NCBI GenBank assembly: GCA_007133145.1
Contig: SLNF01000205.1
Coordinates: forward strand, 1-10,879
DNA: 10,879 nt
Reading direction: 5' to 3'
Source: Nitriliruptorales bacterium
GTDB taxonomy: Bacteria; Actinomycetota; Nitriliruptoria; Euzebyales; Egibacteraceae
Shown here one piece after another: positions 1 through 6,197 of the stretch; positions within the stretch are counted from its first letter, which is position 1; every line of letters starts with the position of its first letter. A program made the position numbers and the translations under genes. Below the pieces are notes generated by a model. The model made no database searches. It was not told the DNA's origin and saw only the letters and a list, made by a program, of their open reading frames with translations.

Positions 1-102
1 CTCGTCGAGGTCGAGGAAGGACATGTGGCAGCCGGAGCAGCCGCCGAGCCACGCCGTGGCGATCCGCAGCTTGCCGTTGCCGGCACCGTTTCCGTTGCTC
101 AC
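1..102 (-). CDS. hoxY: HoxY, small subunit of NAD-coupled bidirectional [NiFe]-hydrogenase (N-terminal 34 residues only)
   Basis: This is the 5' end of a gene that continues past the left edge. It starts at GTG (100-102), whose TGA overlaps the hoxU stop in a GTGA junction, with an AGGAGG Shine-Dalgarno at 107-112. The 34 visible residues end in the diagnostic segment GGCSGCHMSFLDLDE (residues 20-34). C22 and C25 are the first two ligands of the proximal [4Fe-4S] cluster that takes electrons from the NiFe site in the large subunit HoxH. From memory, the stretch from K11 onward closely resembles cyanobacterial HoxY, and this is what identifies the upstream diaphorase genes as hydrogenase rather than complex I or formate dehydrogenase subunits. 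The protein is cytoplasmic, with no Tat signal visible. A glycine/asparagine-rich leader of about 10 residues precedes the conserved core. hoxH is expected just beyond the edge. Confidence 0.9.
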   Translation of the reverse strand, partial: MSNGNGAGNGKLRIATAWLGGCSGCHMSFLDLDE

Positions 103-845
103 CGGGCCTCCTGTCGCTCGTCCCACTTGCCCTCGTCACGTGCGGTCTTGAGGAAGTCGATGACCGCGGGGTCATGGCGCATCTCACCGACGGCGCGCCC
201 CTTGAAGGCCAGCGCCCCGGTCGGGCAGACGAGGACGCACTTGCCGCACCAGGTGCACGACGGCGACTCGCCCCACGGCTTGCTGAGCTCGGCGACGAGC
301 ATCGAGTCGCTGCCGCGTCCCGCCACGTCCCAGACGTGCGCACCCTCGATCTCGTTGCAGACGCGCACGCAGCGGGTGCAGAGCACGCAGCGCTCGCGGT
401 CGAGCACGTACTTGGGGTGCGAGGCGTCGACGGTCGAGTCGGGGTGCTGGAAGTCGTAGTGGATGTGGTCGACGTCGGTCTCGGCGGCGAGGTCCTGCAG
501 CTCGCAGTCGCCGTTGGAGACACACACCGCGCAGATGTGGTTGCCCTCGGCGAAGAGCATCTCGACGATGCGCCGACGGTGGTTGTGCAGCTCCCAGTTC
601 GTCGTCGTGACCTCCATCTCGGGGACGACGGGGGTCGCGCACGCCAGCCGGTAACGGGGATCGTCGGCGACCTCGACGAGGCACAGACGGCAGCCGCCCC
701 ACGCCGAGAGACCCTCGAGGTAGCAGAGCCGGGGGATCCGCACCCCGATGCGCTCGGCCATTCGGAGGATCGTCTCGCCCTCGTAGGCCATCGCCTCCTG
801 CCCGTCGATGGTGACGGGGACCGTCGGCCGGCCGTTGCGGCTCAT
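99..845 (-). CDS. hoxU: HoxU, Fe-S relay subunit of the hydrogenase diaphorase module
   Basis: HoxU carries electrons between the flavin subunit HoxF and the hydrogenase small subunit HoxY. The 248-residue length fits the family (about 240), which resembles the N-terminal part of complex I NuoG. The ligands read in order: an N-terminal [2Fe-2S] ferredoxin fold with C41, C52, C55 and C69; a His-Cys3 [4Fe-4S] site H103-x-C105-x2-C108-x5-C114; then two ferredoxin-type [4Fe-4S] motifs, C153/C156/C159/C163 and C197/C200/C203/C207, the last followed by PTGA. All expected ligands are present. The ATG at 843-845 is chosen because it overlaps the hoxF stop (ATGA), has a GGGAGG ribosome binding site at 852-857 with a 6-nt spacer, and begins just before the ferredoxin fold. 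The open frame continues upstream, but only as a shadow inside hoxF. The gene is translationally coupled to hoxF before it and hoxY after it. Confidence 0.95.
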   Translation of the reverse strand: MSRNGRPTVPVTIDGQEAMAYEGETILRMAERIGVRIPRLCYLEGLSAWGGCRLCLVEVADDPRYRLACATPVVPEMEVTTTNWELHNHRRRIVEMLFAEGNHICAVCVSNGDCELQDLAAETDVDHIHYDFQHPDSTVDASHPKYVLDRERCVLCTRCVRVCNEIEGAHVWDVAGRGSDSMLVAELSKPWGESPSCTWCGKCVLVCPTGALAFKGRAVGEMRHDPAVIDFLKTARDEGKWDERQEAR

Positions 846-2542
846 CGCGCACCTCCCTTGGTGGGCAGGGTGGGGTCGGGGGCCTCGGGACGCGGGGGCA
901 CAGCCGGCGCCTCTCCGTTGTAGGTGACGTCGGGCACGAGAAGGTCGACGTACTCGTGCCGGAAGTGGTCGAGCGTCGAGACGACGGGGTTGGGTGCGCT
1001 CTGCCCCAGTCCGCAGAGGCTCGTCTGGCGCACGGTGCGACAGAGGCTCTCGAGGTGCTGGAGGTCGCGTTTGCGCCCCACGCCCTCGCAGATGCGGTCG
1101 AGCAGCGCGTGCATCTGCACCGTGCCGGTGCGGCAGGGGGCGCACTTGCCGCAGCTCTCGTCGCGGCAGAATTCCATGTAGAAGCGCGCGACGTCGGGCA
1201 TCCGCATCGTGTCGTCCATGACGACGAGCCCGCCCGAGCCCATCATCGAGCCGAGCTCGCGCAGGCTCTCGTAGTCGACGGGCGAGTCGAGGAGGTTGGC
1301 CGGCAGGCACCCACCGGAGGGCCCGCCGCTCTGGGCGGCCTTGAAGACCCCGTCGTTCTCGATGCCGCCACCGATGTCGAAGACGATCTCGCGCAGCGTG
1401 ATGCCCATCGGCACCTCGATGAGCCCGGTGTTGACGAGCGAGCCGGCGAGGGCGAAGACCTTCGTGCCCTTGCTCTTCGGCGTGCCCACCTCACCGAACC
1501 AGTCCGCGCCGTTGGCGATGATCGCCGGGACGTTGGCGAGGGTCTCGACGTTGTTGACCATCGTCGGCTGGCCCCACAGCCCGCGCTCGGTCGGGTAGGG
1601 AGGCCGCAGCGACGGGGTGCCGCGCCGTCCCTCGATCGAGGCGATGAGGGCGGTCTCCTCGCCGCAGACGAAGGCGCCGGCGCCGATGCGGACCTCGAGC
1701 TGGAGGTCGAAGTCCGAGCCGAGGATGTTGCGGCCGAGCAGTCCCTGGCGCCGGGCCACGCGGATCGACCGCTCGAGGCGCTCGACGGCAGTCGGGTACT
1801 CCGCGCGGACGTAGATGTAGCCGCGGCTCGCGCCGGTGGCGTAGGCCGCGATGATCATCCCCTCGATGACCCGGTGCGGGTCGTCCTCCATGATCGTGCG
1901 GTCCATGTACGCGCCGGGGTCGCCCTCGTCGCCGTTGGCGATGAGGTACTTCGGGGTGGCCTCGGCACGCCGCAGCATGTCCCACTTCTTCGCCGTCGGG
2001 TAGCCCGCGCCACCACGACCGCGCAGCCCGCTGTCATCGATGACCTCGACGACCTCCTCGGGGGCGAGGTCGCTGAGGACGTAGGCGAGCGCCTGGTAGC
2101 CGCCCTCGGCGACGTAGTCCTCGATGCGCTCGGGGTCGATGCGCCCGGCGTTGCCGAGCACGATCTTGCGCTGCCGACTGAAGAACGGCTGGTCCTCGTC
2201 GAGGACGTGCTCGTCGATGAGCTTCCGCACGACGACGTGCTCGCGGATGATCCGCGTCGCGATGTCGGGGGTGACGTCGGCGTACATCGTCGGCTCGGCA
2301 CCGCGGGGCTCGACGCGCACGAGCGGGCCGGAGCTGCACATCCCCATGCAGCCGGTCGGTACGACCTGGATGTCGGAGTTGATGTCCTCGCGCTCGGCGG
2401 CCTGCTCGAGGGCCTGGCGCACCGGGCCGGCCCCGGCCGACAGGCACGCTGTGGAACTACAGGCCTTGACGCGCGTGGTGTAGCGGCTGCGCATCTCCAG
2501 CTCGGAGTGGGCGACGTCGTGGAGATCGATCTGCTTGGCCAT
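842..2542 (-). CDS. hoxF: HoxF, NADH-binding flavin subunit of the bidirectional hydrogenase diaphorase
   Basis: This is the 566-residue catalytic diaphorase subunit, where NAD+/NADH exchanges hydride with FMN; it is homologous to complex I NuoF. Residues about 20-105 form a thioredoxin-like [2Fe-2S] domain with C28, C33, C65 and C69, an N-terminal addition typical of HoxF and absent from plain NuoF. The FMN/NADH core follows: GLRGRGGAGYPTAKKW (172-187), ANGDEGDPGAYMDR (202-215), GAGAFVCGEETALI (287-300) and a GGPSGGCLP loop (406-414). The C-terminal [4Fe-4S] domain has ESCGKCAPCRTG (C464, C467, C470) and the distal ligand C510. A proline-rich tail (about 545-563) is less conserved. The start is the ATG at 2540-2542, which overlaps the hoxE stop by one base, with GGAGG at 2553-2557. 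Open frame upstream of this ATG is shadow of hoxE. All key residues are intact. Confidence 0.96.
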   Translation of the reverse strand: MAKQIDLHDVAHSELEMRSRYTTRVKACSSTACLSAGAGPVRQALEQAAEREDINSDIQVVPTGCMGMCSSGPLVRVEPRGAEPTMYADVTPDIATRIIREHVVVRKLIDEHVLDEDQPFFSRQRKIVLGNAGRIDPERIEDYVAEGGYQALAYVLSDLAPEEVVEVIDDSGLRGRGGAGYPTAKKWDMLRRAEATPKYLIANGDEGDPGAYMDRTIMEDDPHRVIEGMIIAAYATGASRGYIYVRAEYPTAVERLERSIRVARRQGLLGRNILGSDFDLQLEVRIGAGAFVCGEETALIASIEGRRGTPSLRPPYPTERGLWGQPTMVNNVETLANVPAIIANGADWFGEVGTPKSKGTKVFALAGSLVNTGLIEVPMGITLREIVFDIGGGIENDGVFKAAQSGGPSGGCLPANLLDSPVDYESLRELGSMMGSGGLVVMDDTMRMPDVARFYMEFCRDESCGKCAPCRTGTVQMHALLDRICEGVGRKRDLQHLESLCRTVRQTSLCGLGQSAPNPVVSTLDHFRHEYVDLLVPDVTYNGEAPAVPPRPEAPDPTLPTKGGAR

Positions 2543-3081
2543 CAGGCGCTCGCCTCCGTGGACTCCTGGGCGACGACCTCGCCGACGTTGGCGAGTGTGC
2601 TCTCGACGGTCTGGTGGCTCGTGACGACGCCGTCGACGAGGACGACGGGGGCCAGGCCGCACGACCCCACGCAGCGGGCCGTCGAGACGGTGAGCTCGCC
2701 GTCCTCGGTCGTCTCGCCCGCGCGCACGTCGTAGGTGAGCTCGAGCTGCTGGGTGATCTCCTCCGCGCCCTTGACGAAGCACGCCGTACCCATGCAGACG
2801 GTCGCGGAGTGCCGCCCCGGCGCGGTGAAGCTGAAGAGGTGGTAGAAGGTCGCCACCCCATAGACCCGGCTCGGTGGCAGCCTCAGCTGGCGCGCGAGGT
2901 AGATGAGGATGTCCTCGGAGAGATGCCCGAAGATGTCCTGCGCGACGTGGAGGACCTCGATGAGCTGGTCCTGCTCATAGCGCGTCTTGCGCAGCGTCTT
3001 GTCGAGCAGGCCGAAGCGCTCGTCCCCTGAAGGGTGGCTTTCGTCCTGCGCTGCGCGTTCCGCGGTGCGTGCCTCAGCCAT
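2542..3081 (-). CDS. hoxE: HoxE, [2Fe-2S] thioredoxin-like subunit of the hydrogenase diaphorase
   Basis: This 179-residue protein belongs to the NuoE/24-kDa family, which sits next to the FMN subunit and carries one [2Fe-2S] cluster. The ligand pattern C96-x4-C101 (VCMGTACF) followed by C137-x3-C141 (ARCVGSCGLAP) is complete. The helical N-terminal part includes LIEVLHVAQDIFGHLSEDIL (40-59) and VYGVATFYHLFSF (73-85), both hallmarks of the family. The first 20 or so residues are polar and variable. HoxE occurs in the cyanobacterial-type HoxEFUYH enzymes but not in the classical HoxFUYH(I) soluble hydrogenase of Cupriavidus, so its presence places this operon with the five-subunit form. It is the first gene of the leftward operon, with GAGGGG at 3088-3093, 6 nt from the ATG. 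It could in principle serve another NADH-linked enzyme, but hoxY at the end of the same coupled operon makes the hydrogenase role firm. Confidence 0.94.
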   Translation of the reverse strand: MAEARTAERAAQDESHPSGDERFGLLDKTLRKTRYEQDQLIEVLHVAQDIFGHLSEDILIYLARQLRLPPSRVYGVATFYHLFSFTAPGRHSATVCMGTACFVKGAEEITQQLELTYDVRAGETTEDGELTVSTARCVGSCGLAPVVLVDGVVTSHQTVESTLANVGEVVAQESTEASA

Positions 3082-3087
3082 GCGCGA

Positions 3088-3093
3088 CCCCTC
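3088..3093 (-). promoter_or_regulatory. Ribosome binding site of hoxE
   Basis: On the minus strand GAGGGG lies 6 nt before the hoxE ATG (3079-3081). It supports this start for the first gene of the hox operon. Confidence 0.7.
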
Positions 3094-3367
3094 GTGATCG
3101 GCGCAGCGTCATCGGGTCCCGCGGCGCACCGGGCGCCGGGGCCGAGCCGTTGCACTCCTGTGGGTGACCGATGAGGGGGAAGCCTGCCTGCTCCGGAGGG
3201 GTGAGGGAAGCGATGGAAGTCACCACACGTTCGGGACCCTCGGACCCTGGTCGAGGCACCGCTTGGCCCTGTGGCCCACCCACGAGAGGCTGCATCGTGA
3301 GGGTGGTGCCAGAGCCCGCGCCAAGCGCACCCACGCCGCCGTGCCCCCACGCGACGGCGTCGACGAC

Positions 3368-3372
3368 AGGAG
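3368..3372 (+). promoter_or_regulatory. Ribosome binding site of hypC
   Basis: AGGAG lies 8 nt before the hypC ATG at 3381. It settles the start at the MCLGIP codon rather than at upstream in-frame starts such as 3171, which would bury the essential Cys2. Confidence 0.75.
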
Positions 3373-3380
3373 CCGCCACC

Positions 3381-3659
3381 ATGTGCCTCGGGATCCCCGG
3401 CCGCATCGTCGAGCACGTCGACCCCGCGAATGCCATCGCCAAGGCCGACGTCGGCGGGGTGCGACGCAACATCAGCATCCAGCTCCTCGAGGCCGACGGG
3501 CTCAGCCCCGAGGTCGGCGACTGGGTGCTCATCCACGTCGGCTTCGCGATGGCCGCGATCGACGAGCAGGAGGCCGCGGAGTCCTTCCGTCGGCTCGCCC
3601 AGCTCGGCCAGGTCTACGAGGACGAGCTCGCCGAGCTCGCCGAGAGCGACATCGAATGA
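3381..3659 (+). CDS. hypC: HypC, hydrogenase maturation chaperone
   Basis: This 92-residue protein opens with MCLGIPGRIV. After Met removal, Cys2 becomes the N-terminal residue that, in the family, holds the Fe(CN)2CO precursor together with HypD and delivers it to the hydrogenase large subunit. The OB-like core follows: ADVGGVRRNISIQLL (22-36), then VGDWVLIHVGFAMAAID (45-61), the typical GD-x-VL-x-H-x-G-F-A-x-x-x-D signature. The C-terminus is a charged helix (EAAESFRRLAQ onward). The length is normal for the family (75-100). It is the first gene of the rightward maturation block and overlaps the next gene by 4 nt (ATGA at 3656-3659). The core motifs leave little doubt about identity. Which large subunit it serves (HoxH, the group 3b large subunit, or both) cannot be told from sequence. 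Confidence 0.94.
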   Translation: MCLGIPGRIVEHVDPANAIAKADVGGVRRNISIQLLEADGLSPEVGDWVLIHVGFAMAAIDEQEAAESFRRLAQLGQVYEDELAELAESDIE

Positions 3660-3952
3660 GCCACGAGCGGACCGCCGGCCAGGCCACGCCGCGAGCCGAG
3701 ACGCCGCCGGGTGCCGCCCTCGGCCTGCCGGCGGTCGACGCCGTCGCCGCCCCCGCCGAGGCGGGTCCAGCCTGCCTCACGTGCGGCGACGAGGCCGTCG
3801 AGGTCGTCGTGCTCGCTGTCGAGGAGGGCGACCTCGCGCTCGTCGACACCGGCGAGGGCCGCGAGCGGGTCAGCGTCATGCTCGTCGACGCCCGCGTCGG
3901 CGACCGCATCCTCGTCCACGCCGGCGAGGCCATCGGGAAGGTGCGACCGTGA
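3656..3952 (+). CDS. Second HypC/HupF-family protein with an internal CxxC instead of an N-terminal Cys
   Basis: This 98-residue protein is coupled to hypC (4-nt overlap) and to hypD (GTGA overlap at 3949-3952). The first 39 residues are alanine/proline-rich and low in complexity, with no signal peptide. The core begins at C40-LT-C43-GDEAVEVVVLAVEEGDLALVD and ends with VSVMLVDARVGDRILVHAGEAIGKV (72-96). The GDRILVHAGEAI segment is the HypC/HupF signature (GD-x-(I/V)L-x-H-x-G-x-A). Unlike true HypC it lacks Met-Cys at the start, and no in-frame start codon sits directly before C40, so the cysteine cannot be N-terminal without proteolysis. Small HupF-like proteins with a CxTCxDxA motif accompany hyp operons in actinobacteria as I recall them; their exact role is unclear to me. 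A chaperone or scaffold with HypC/HypD, or one specific to one large subunit, is inference. The start at 3656 rests on the overlap; its ribosome binding site is weak. Confidence 0.8.
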   Translation: MSHERTAGQATPRAETPPGAALGLPAVDAVAAPAEAGPACLTCGDEAVEVVVLAVEEGDLALVDTGEGRERVSVMLVDARVGDRILVHAGEAIGKVRP

Positions 3953-5073
3953 AGTACGTCGACGAGTACCGCTCACCGGAGATCGCCGCACAGCTCTCCT
4001 CGGAGATCGGCGCGCTGGCCGACGGCGGCCACCACAAGATCATGGAGATCTGCGGCGGCCACACCCACACGATCTACCGTCACGGCATCGAGGACCACCT
4101 GCCCGACAGCATCGAGCTCGTCCACGGGCCCGGCTGTCCGGTGTGCGTCATGCCGATGGGCCGCATCGACGACGCCATCGCGATCGCCGAGCAGCCCGAC
4201 GTCATCATGACGAGCTTCGGCGACATGCTGCGGGTGCCGGGCGGGCGGGGGTCCTTCCTCGACGCCAAGGCCGCCGGCTGCGACATCCGCATGGTCTACT
4301 CCCCCCTCGACGCGCTCAAGGTCGCCCGCACCAACCCCGACCGGCGCGTCGTCTTCACCGCCATCGGCTTCGAGACCACCGCGCCGTCGACTGCGGCCAC
4401 GCTCCTGCGCGCTGCGGCCGAGGGCCTCGAGAACTTCTCGGTGTTCTGCAACCACGTCCTCGTCTGCCCCGCGGTGCAAGCGATCCTCGATGCGCCCGGG
4501 CAGGACCTCGACGGCTTCCTCGGCCCCGGCCACGTCTCGACGGTCATCGGCGCCGCGCCCTACGCCTTCGTCGCCCGCGACTACGGCAAGCCCCTCGTCG
4601 TCAGCGGCTTCGAGCCCCTCGACATCCTCGAGTCGATCTACCGCTTGCTGCGTCAGCGCGTCGAGGGTCGCGCCGAGGTCGAGAACCAGTACACCCGCGT
4701 CGTCCCGTGGGAGGGCAACGCCCGTGCGCTCGAGGTCATCGAGCGCACGATGGTCCCACGCGACGCCTTCGAGTGGCGCGGCCTCGGTACGATCCCCGAC
4801 TCTGCCCTCGGGCTGCGCGAGGAGTTCGCCGCCTTCGACGCCGAGCGGCTCTTCGACCTGCCCGGCGCGGTCGTCGAGGACCCCCGGGAGTGCCAGTGCG
4901 ACGAGGTCCTCACCGGGCAGATCAAGCCCTGGGAGTGCGGGGTGTTCGGCACCGCCTGCACCCCGGAGACGCCCATTGGCACGTGCATGGTCTCGAGCGA
5001 GGGTGCCTGCGCGGCCTACTACCAGTACGGGCGGTTCAACCGGGCCGCGGCGACCGCGGACGCCGGCGCATGA
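3949..5073 (+). CDS. hypD: HypD, Fe-S scaffold for assembly of the Fe(CN)2CO cofactor
   Basis: This 374-residue protein is the usual length for HypD. With HypC it forms the site where iron receives its two cyanides and carbon monoxide. Visible motifs: MKYVDEYRSP at the N-terminus, CGGHTHTIYRHG with C35, GPGCPVC with C63 and C66 (the redox-active pair and partner), GFETTAPSTAATLL in the middle, GPGHVSTVIG, and SGFEPLDIL. The C-terminal [4Fe-4S] ligands are C317-x12-C330-x6-C337-x16-C354, ending in VSSEGACAAYYQY. All catalytic and cluster cysteines are present. The start is GTG at 3949, overlapping the preceding stop (GTGA), with GGGAAGG just upstream, and the protein then begins exactly where HypD proteins normally do. 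It overlaps hypE by 4 nt at its end. Identity is secure. Confidence 0.97.
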   Translation: MKYVDEYRSPEIAAQLSSEIGALADGGHHKIMEICGGHTHTIYRHGIEDHLPDSIELVHGPGCPVCVMPMGRIDDAIAIAEQPDVIMTSFGDMLRVPGGRGSFLDAKAAGCDIRMVYSPLDALKVARTNPDRRVVFTAIGFETTAPSTAATLLRAAAEGLENFSVFCNHVLVCPAVQAILDAPGQDLDGFLGPGHVSTVIGAAPYAFVARDYGKPLVVSGFEPLDILESIYRLLRQRVEGRAEVENQYTRVVPWEGNARALEVIERTMVPRDAFEWRGLGTIPDSALGLREEFAAFDAERLFDLPGAVVEDPRECQCDEVLTGQIKPWECGVFGTACTPETPIGTCMVSSEGACAAYYQYGRFNRAAATADAGA

Positions 5074-6185
5074 GCGCCCCGCAGCCCGACCACGGCACGG
5101 GCCCGCGTAGCGCCGCCGAGCGCGAGCAGGAGGTCCTCGACCGCGCCGAGCGCGCCCGCCGGCGGGCGCCGAAGGTCCGCGAGGAGCGGATCACCCTCGC
5201 CCACGGTGCCGGGGGCCGCTCCTCGCATGCCCTGACCGAGGCGGTCTTCCTCGAGGCCTTCAGCAACCCCGCCCTCGCCGCCCTCGAGGACCAGGCCCTC
5301 GTCGCGGTCGGCGGCGAGCGCCTCGCCTTCACCACCGACTCCTTCGTGGTGAGCCCGCTCTTCTTCCCCGGCGGGTCCATCGGGGACCTCGCCGTCAACG
5401 GCACGGTCAACGACCTCGCGGTCTCTGGGGCGCAGCCGCGCTTCCTCTCGGCGGGCTTCATCATCGAGGAGGGCCTCGCCGTCGCCGACCTCGAGCGCAT
5501 CGTCGCCGACATGCGCGCGGCGGCGGCCGCCGCCGGCGTGACGATCGTCACCGGCGACACGAAGGTCGTCGAGCGCGGCAAGGGCGACGGCTGCTACATC
5601 AACACCGCCGGCGTCGGGCTGCTCACACGGCCCATCGAGCTCGGGGCGCGCTTCGCCCGGCCCGGAGACGCGGTGCTCGTCTCGGGGCCGATCGGCGAGC
5701 ACGGCATCACGATCCTGCTCGCACGCGGCGACCTTGAGATCGAGTCCGACATCGAGAGCGACACCGCGCCGCTCCACGAGCTCGCCGCCGCGGTGCTCGA
5801 CACCGGCGACGGGGTGCGCTGCATGCGCGACGCGACGCGCGGCGGCGTGGCCACGGTGCTCAACGAGATCGCCGGGGCCGCCGACGTCGGCATCCGCCTC
5901 ACCGAGGGCGCGCTGCCGCTGCGCCCCGACGTCGTCGGCGCCTGCGAGGTCCTCGGCATCGACCCCCTCTACGTCGCCTGCGAGGGCCGCATGGTCGTCG
6001 TGGTCGACGGCGCGCAGGCCGACGCCGCGCTCGCGGCGCTCCGCGGCCACCCTGCCGGGGCCGAGGCGGCCCGCATCGGCACGGTGGCCGCCGACCCCGC
6101 CGGCATGGTCCTGCTCGAGACGACCTTCGGCGGCAACCGCGTCGTCGACGTCCTCGTCGGGGATCCCCTGCCGCGCATCTGCTGA
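5070..6185 (+). CDS. hypE: HypE, ATP-dependent thiocarbamate dehydratase for cyanide ligand synthesis
   Basis: HypE accepts a carbamoyl group from HypF on its C-terminal cysteine and dehydrates it with ATP to a thiocyanate, which then donates CN to HypC-HypD. The protein (371 aa) ends in the canonical PRIC, so C371 is the carrier residue. Other PurM/AIR-synthase-like features are ITLAHGAGGRSS (41-52), FTTDSFVVSPLFFPGGSIGDLAVNGTVNDLAVSGA (87-121, the ATP-site Asp and Asn residues), TGDTKVV, and MRDATRGGVATVLNEIA. Odd feature: about 40 charged, Arg/Glu-rich residues precede the conserved start (E. coli-type HypE begins near ITLAHGAGG). No better internal start codon is evident near residue 40, and the ATG at 5070 overlaps the hypD stop, so I keep the extension. 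The gene ends 7 bp from the convergent hypF. Confidence 0.96.
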   Translation: MSAPQPDHGTGPRSAAEREQEVLDRAERARRRAPKVREERITLAHGAGGRSSHALTEAVFLEAFSNPALAALEDQALVAVGGERLAFTTDSFVVSPLFFPGGSIGDLAVNGTVNDLAVSGAQPRFLSAGFIIEEGLAVADLERIVADMRAAAAAAGVTIVTGDTKVVERGKGDGCYINTAGVGLLTRPIELGARFARPGDAVLVSGPIGEHGITILLARGDLEIESDIESDTAPLHELAAAVLDTGDGVRCMRDATRGGVATVLNEIAGAADVGIRLTEGALPLRPDVVGACEVLGIDPLYVACEGRMVVVVDGAQADAALAALRGHPAGAEAARIGTVAADPAGMVLLETTFGGNRVVDVLVGDPLPRIC

Positions 6186-6197
6186 GGGGCGCTCAGC
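6181..6197. repeat. Inverted repeat spanning the convergent hypE/hypF stop codons
   Basis: GCTGAG (6181-6186) and CTCAGC (6192-6197) form a perfect 6-bp inverted repeat with a 5-nt GGGCG loop. The hypE TGA (6183-6185) and the hypF stop (6193-6195 on the minus strand) both lie inside the arms. It is the only structure in the 7-bp gap and could act as a weak bidirectional terminator or pause, but there is no T-tract on either side, so the terminator role is speculative. Confidence 0.4.

Larger units (their letters stand above)
3082..3380. promoter_or_regulatory. Divergent intergenic region between hoxE and hypC
   Basis: This 299-bp non-coding gap separates the leftward hox operon from the rightward hypC operon and must hold promoters for both, since both are first genes. 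I could not pick convincing -35/-10 boxes by eye; TTGCAC at 3150-3155 is a lone -35-like hexamer without a matching -10. Visible structure is modest. There is a 6-bp inverted repeat CGGCGC/GCGCCG at 3122-3138 (loop of 5), which would lie in the hoxE leader. The inverted pair GGTGA (3200-3204) and TCACC (3220-3224) is separated by 15 nt. A tandem GGACCCT occurs at 3234-3240 and 3242-3248. Any of these could be an operator or chance in GC-rich DNA. Open frames running through the gap lack hydrogenase-family sequence and look spurious. Confidence 0.5.

Noticed and set aside
956..2734. 592-codon open frame on the plus strand opposite hoxF and hoxE
   Set aside because: Antisense shadow created by GC-rich third codon positions. 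The minus-strand frame has complete HoxF and HoxE motifs, while this one has only repetitive V/D/E/R/A-rich sequence.
3295..3311. Sigma-54-like TGGCAC on the minus strand upstream of hoxE
   Set aside because: The -12 element (TTGC at the fixed spacing) is absent; the sequence there reads TCACG. A half-site alone is not a promoter.
3164..3380. Possible extra small coding region upstream of hypC (starts at 3164 and 3171)
   Set aside because: Extending hypC would bury Cys2, and the other frame has no recognisable protein sequence. AGGAG at 3368-3372 supports the start at 3381.
3711..6185. 824-codon plus-strand frame
   Set aside because: Only the part from 5070 is real (hypE). The earlier portion is an out-of-frame reading of the HypC-like gene and hypD, rich in Arg/Pro/Ser.
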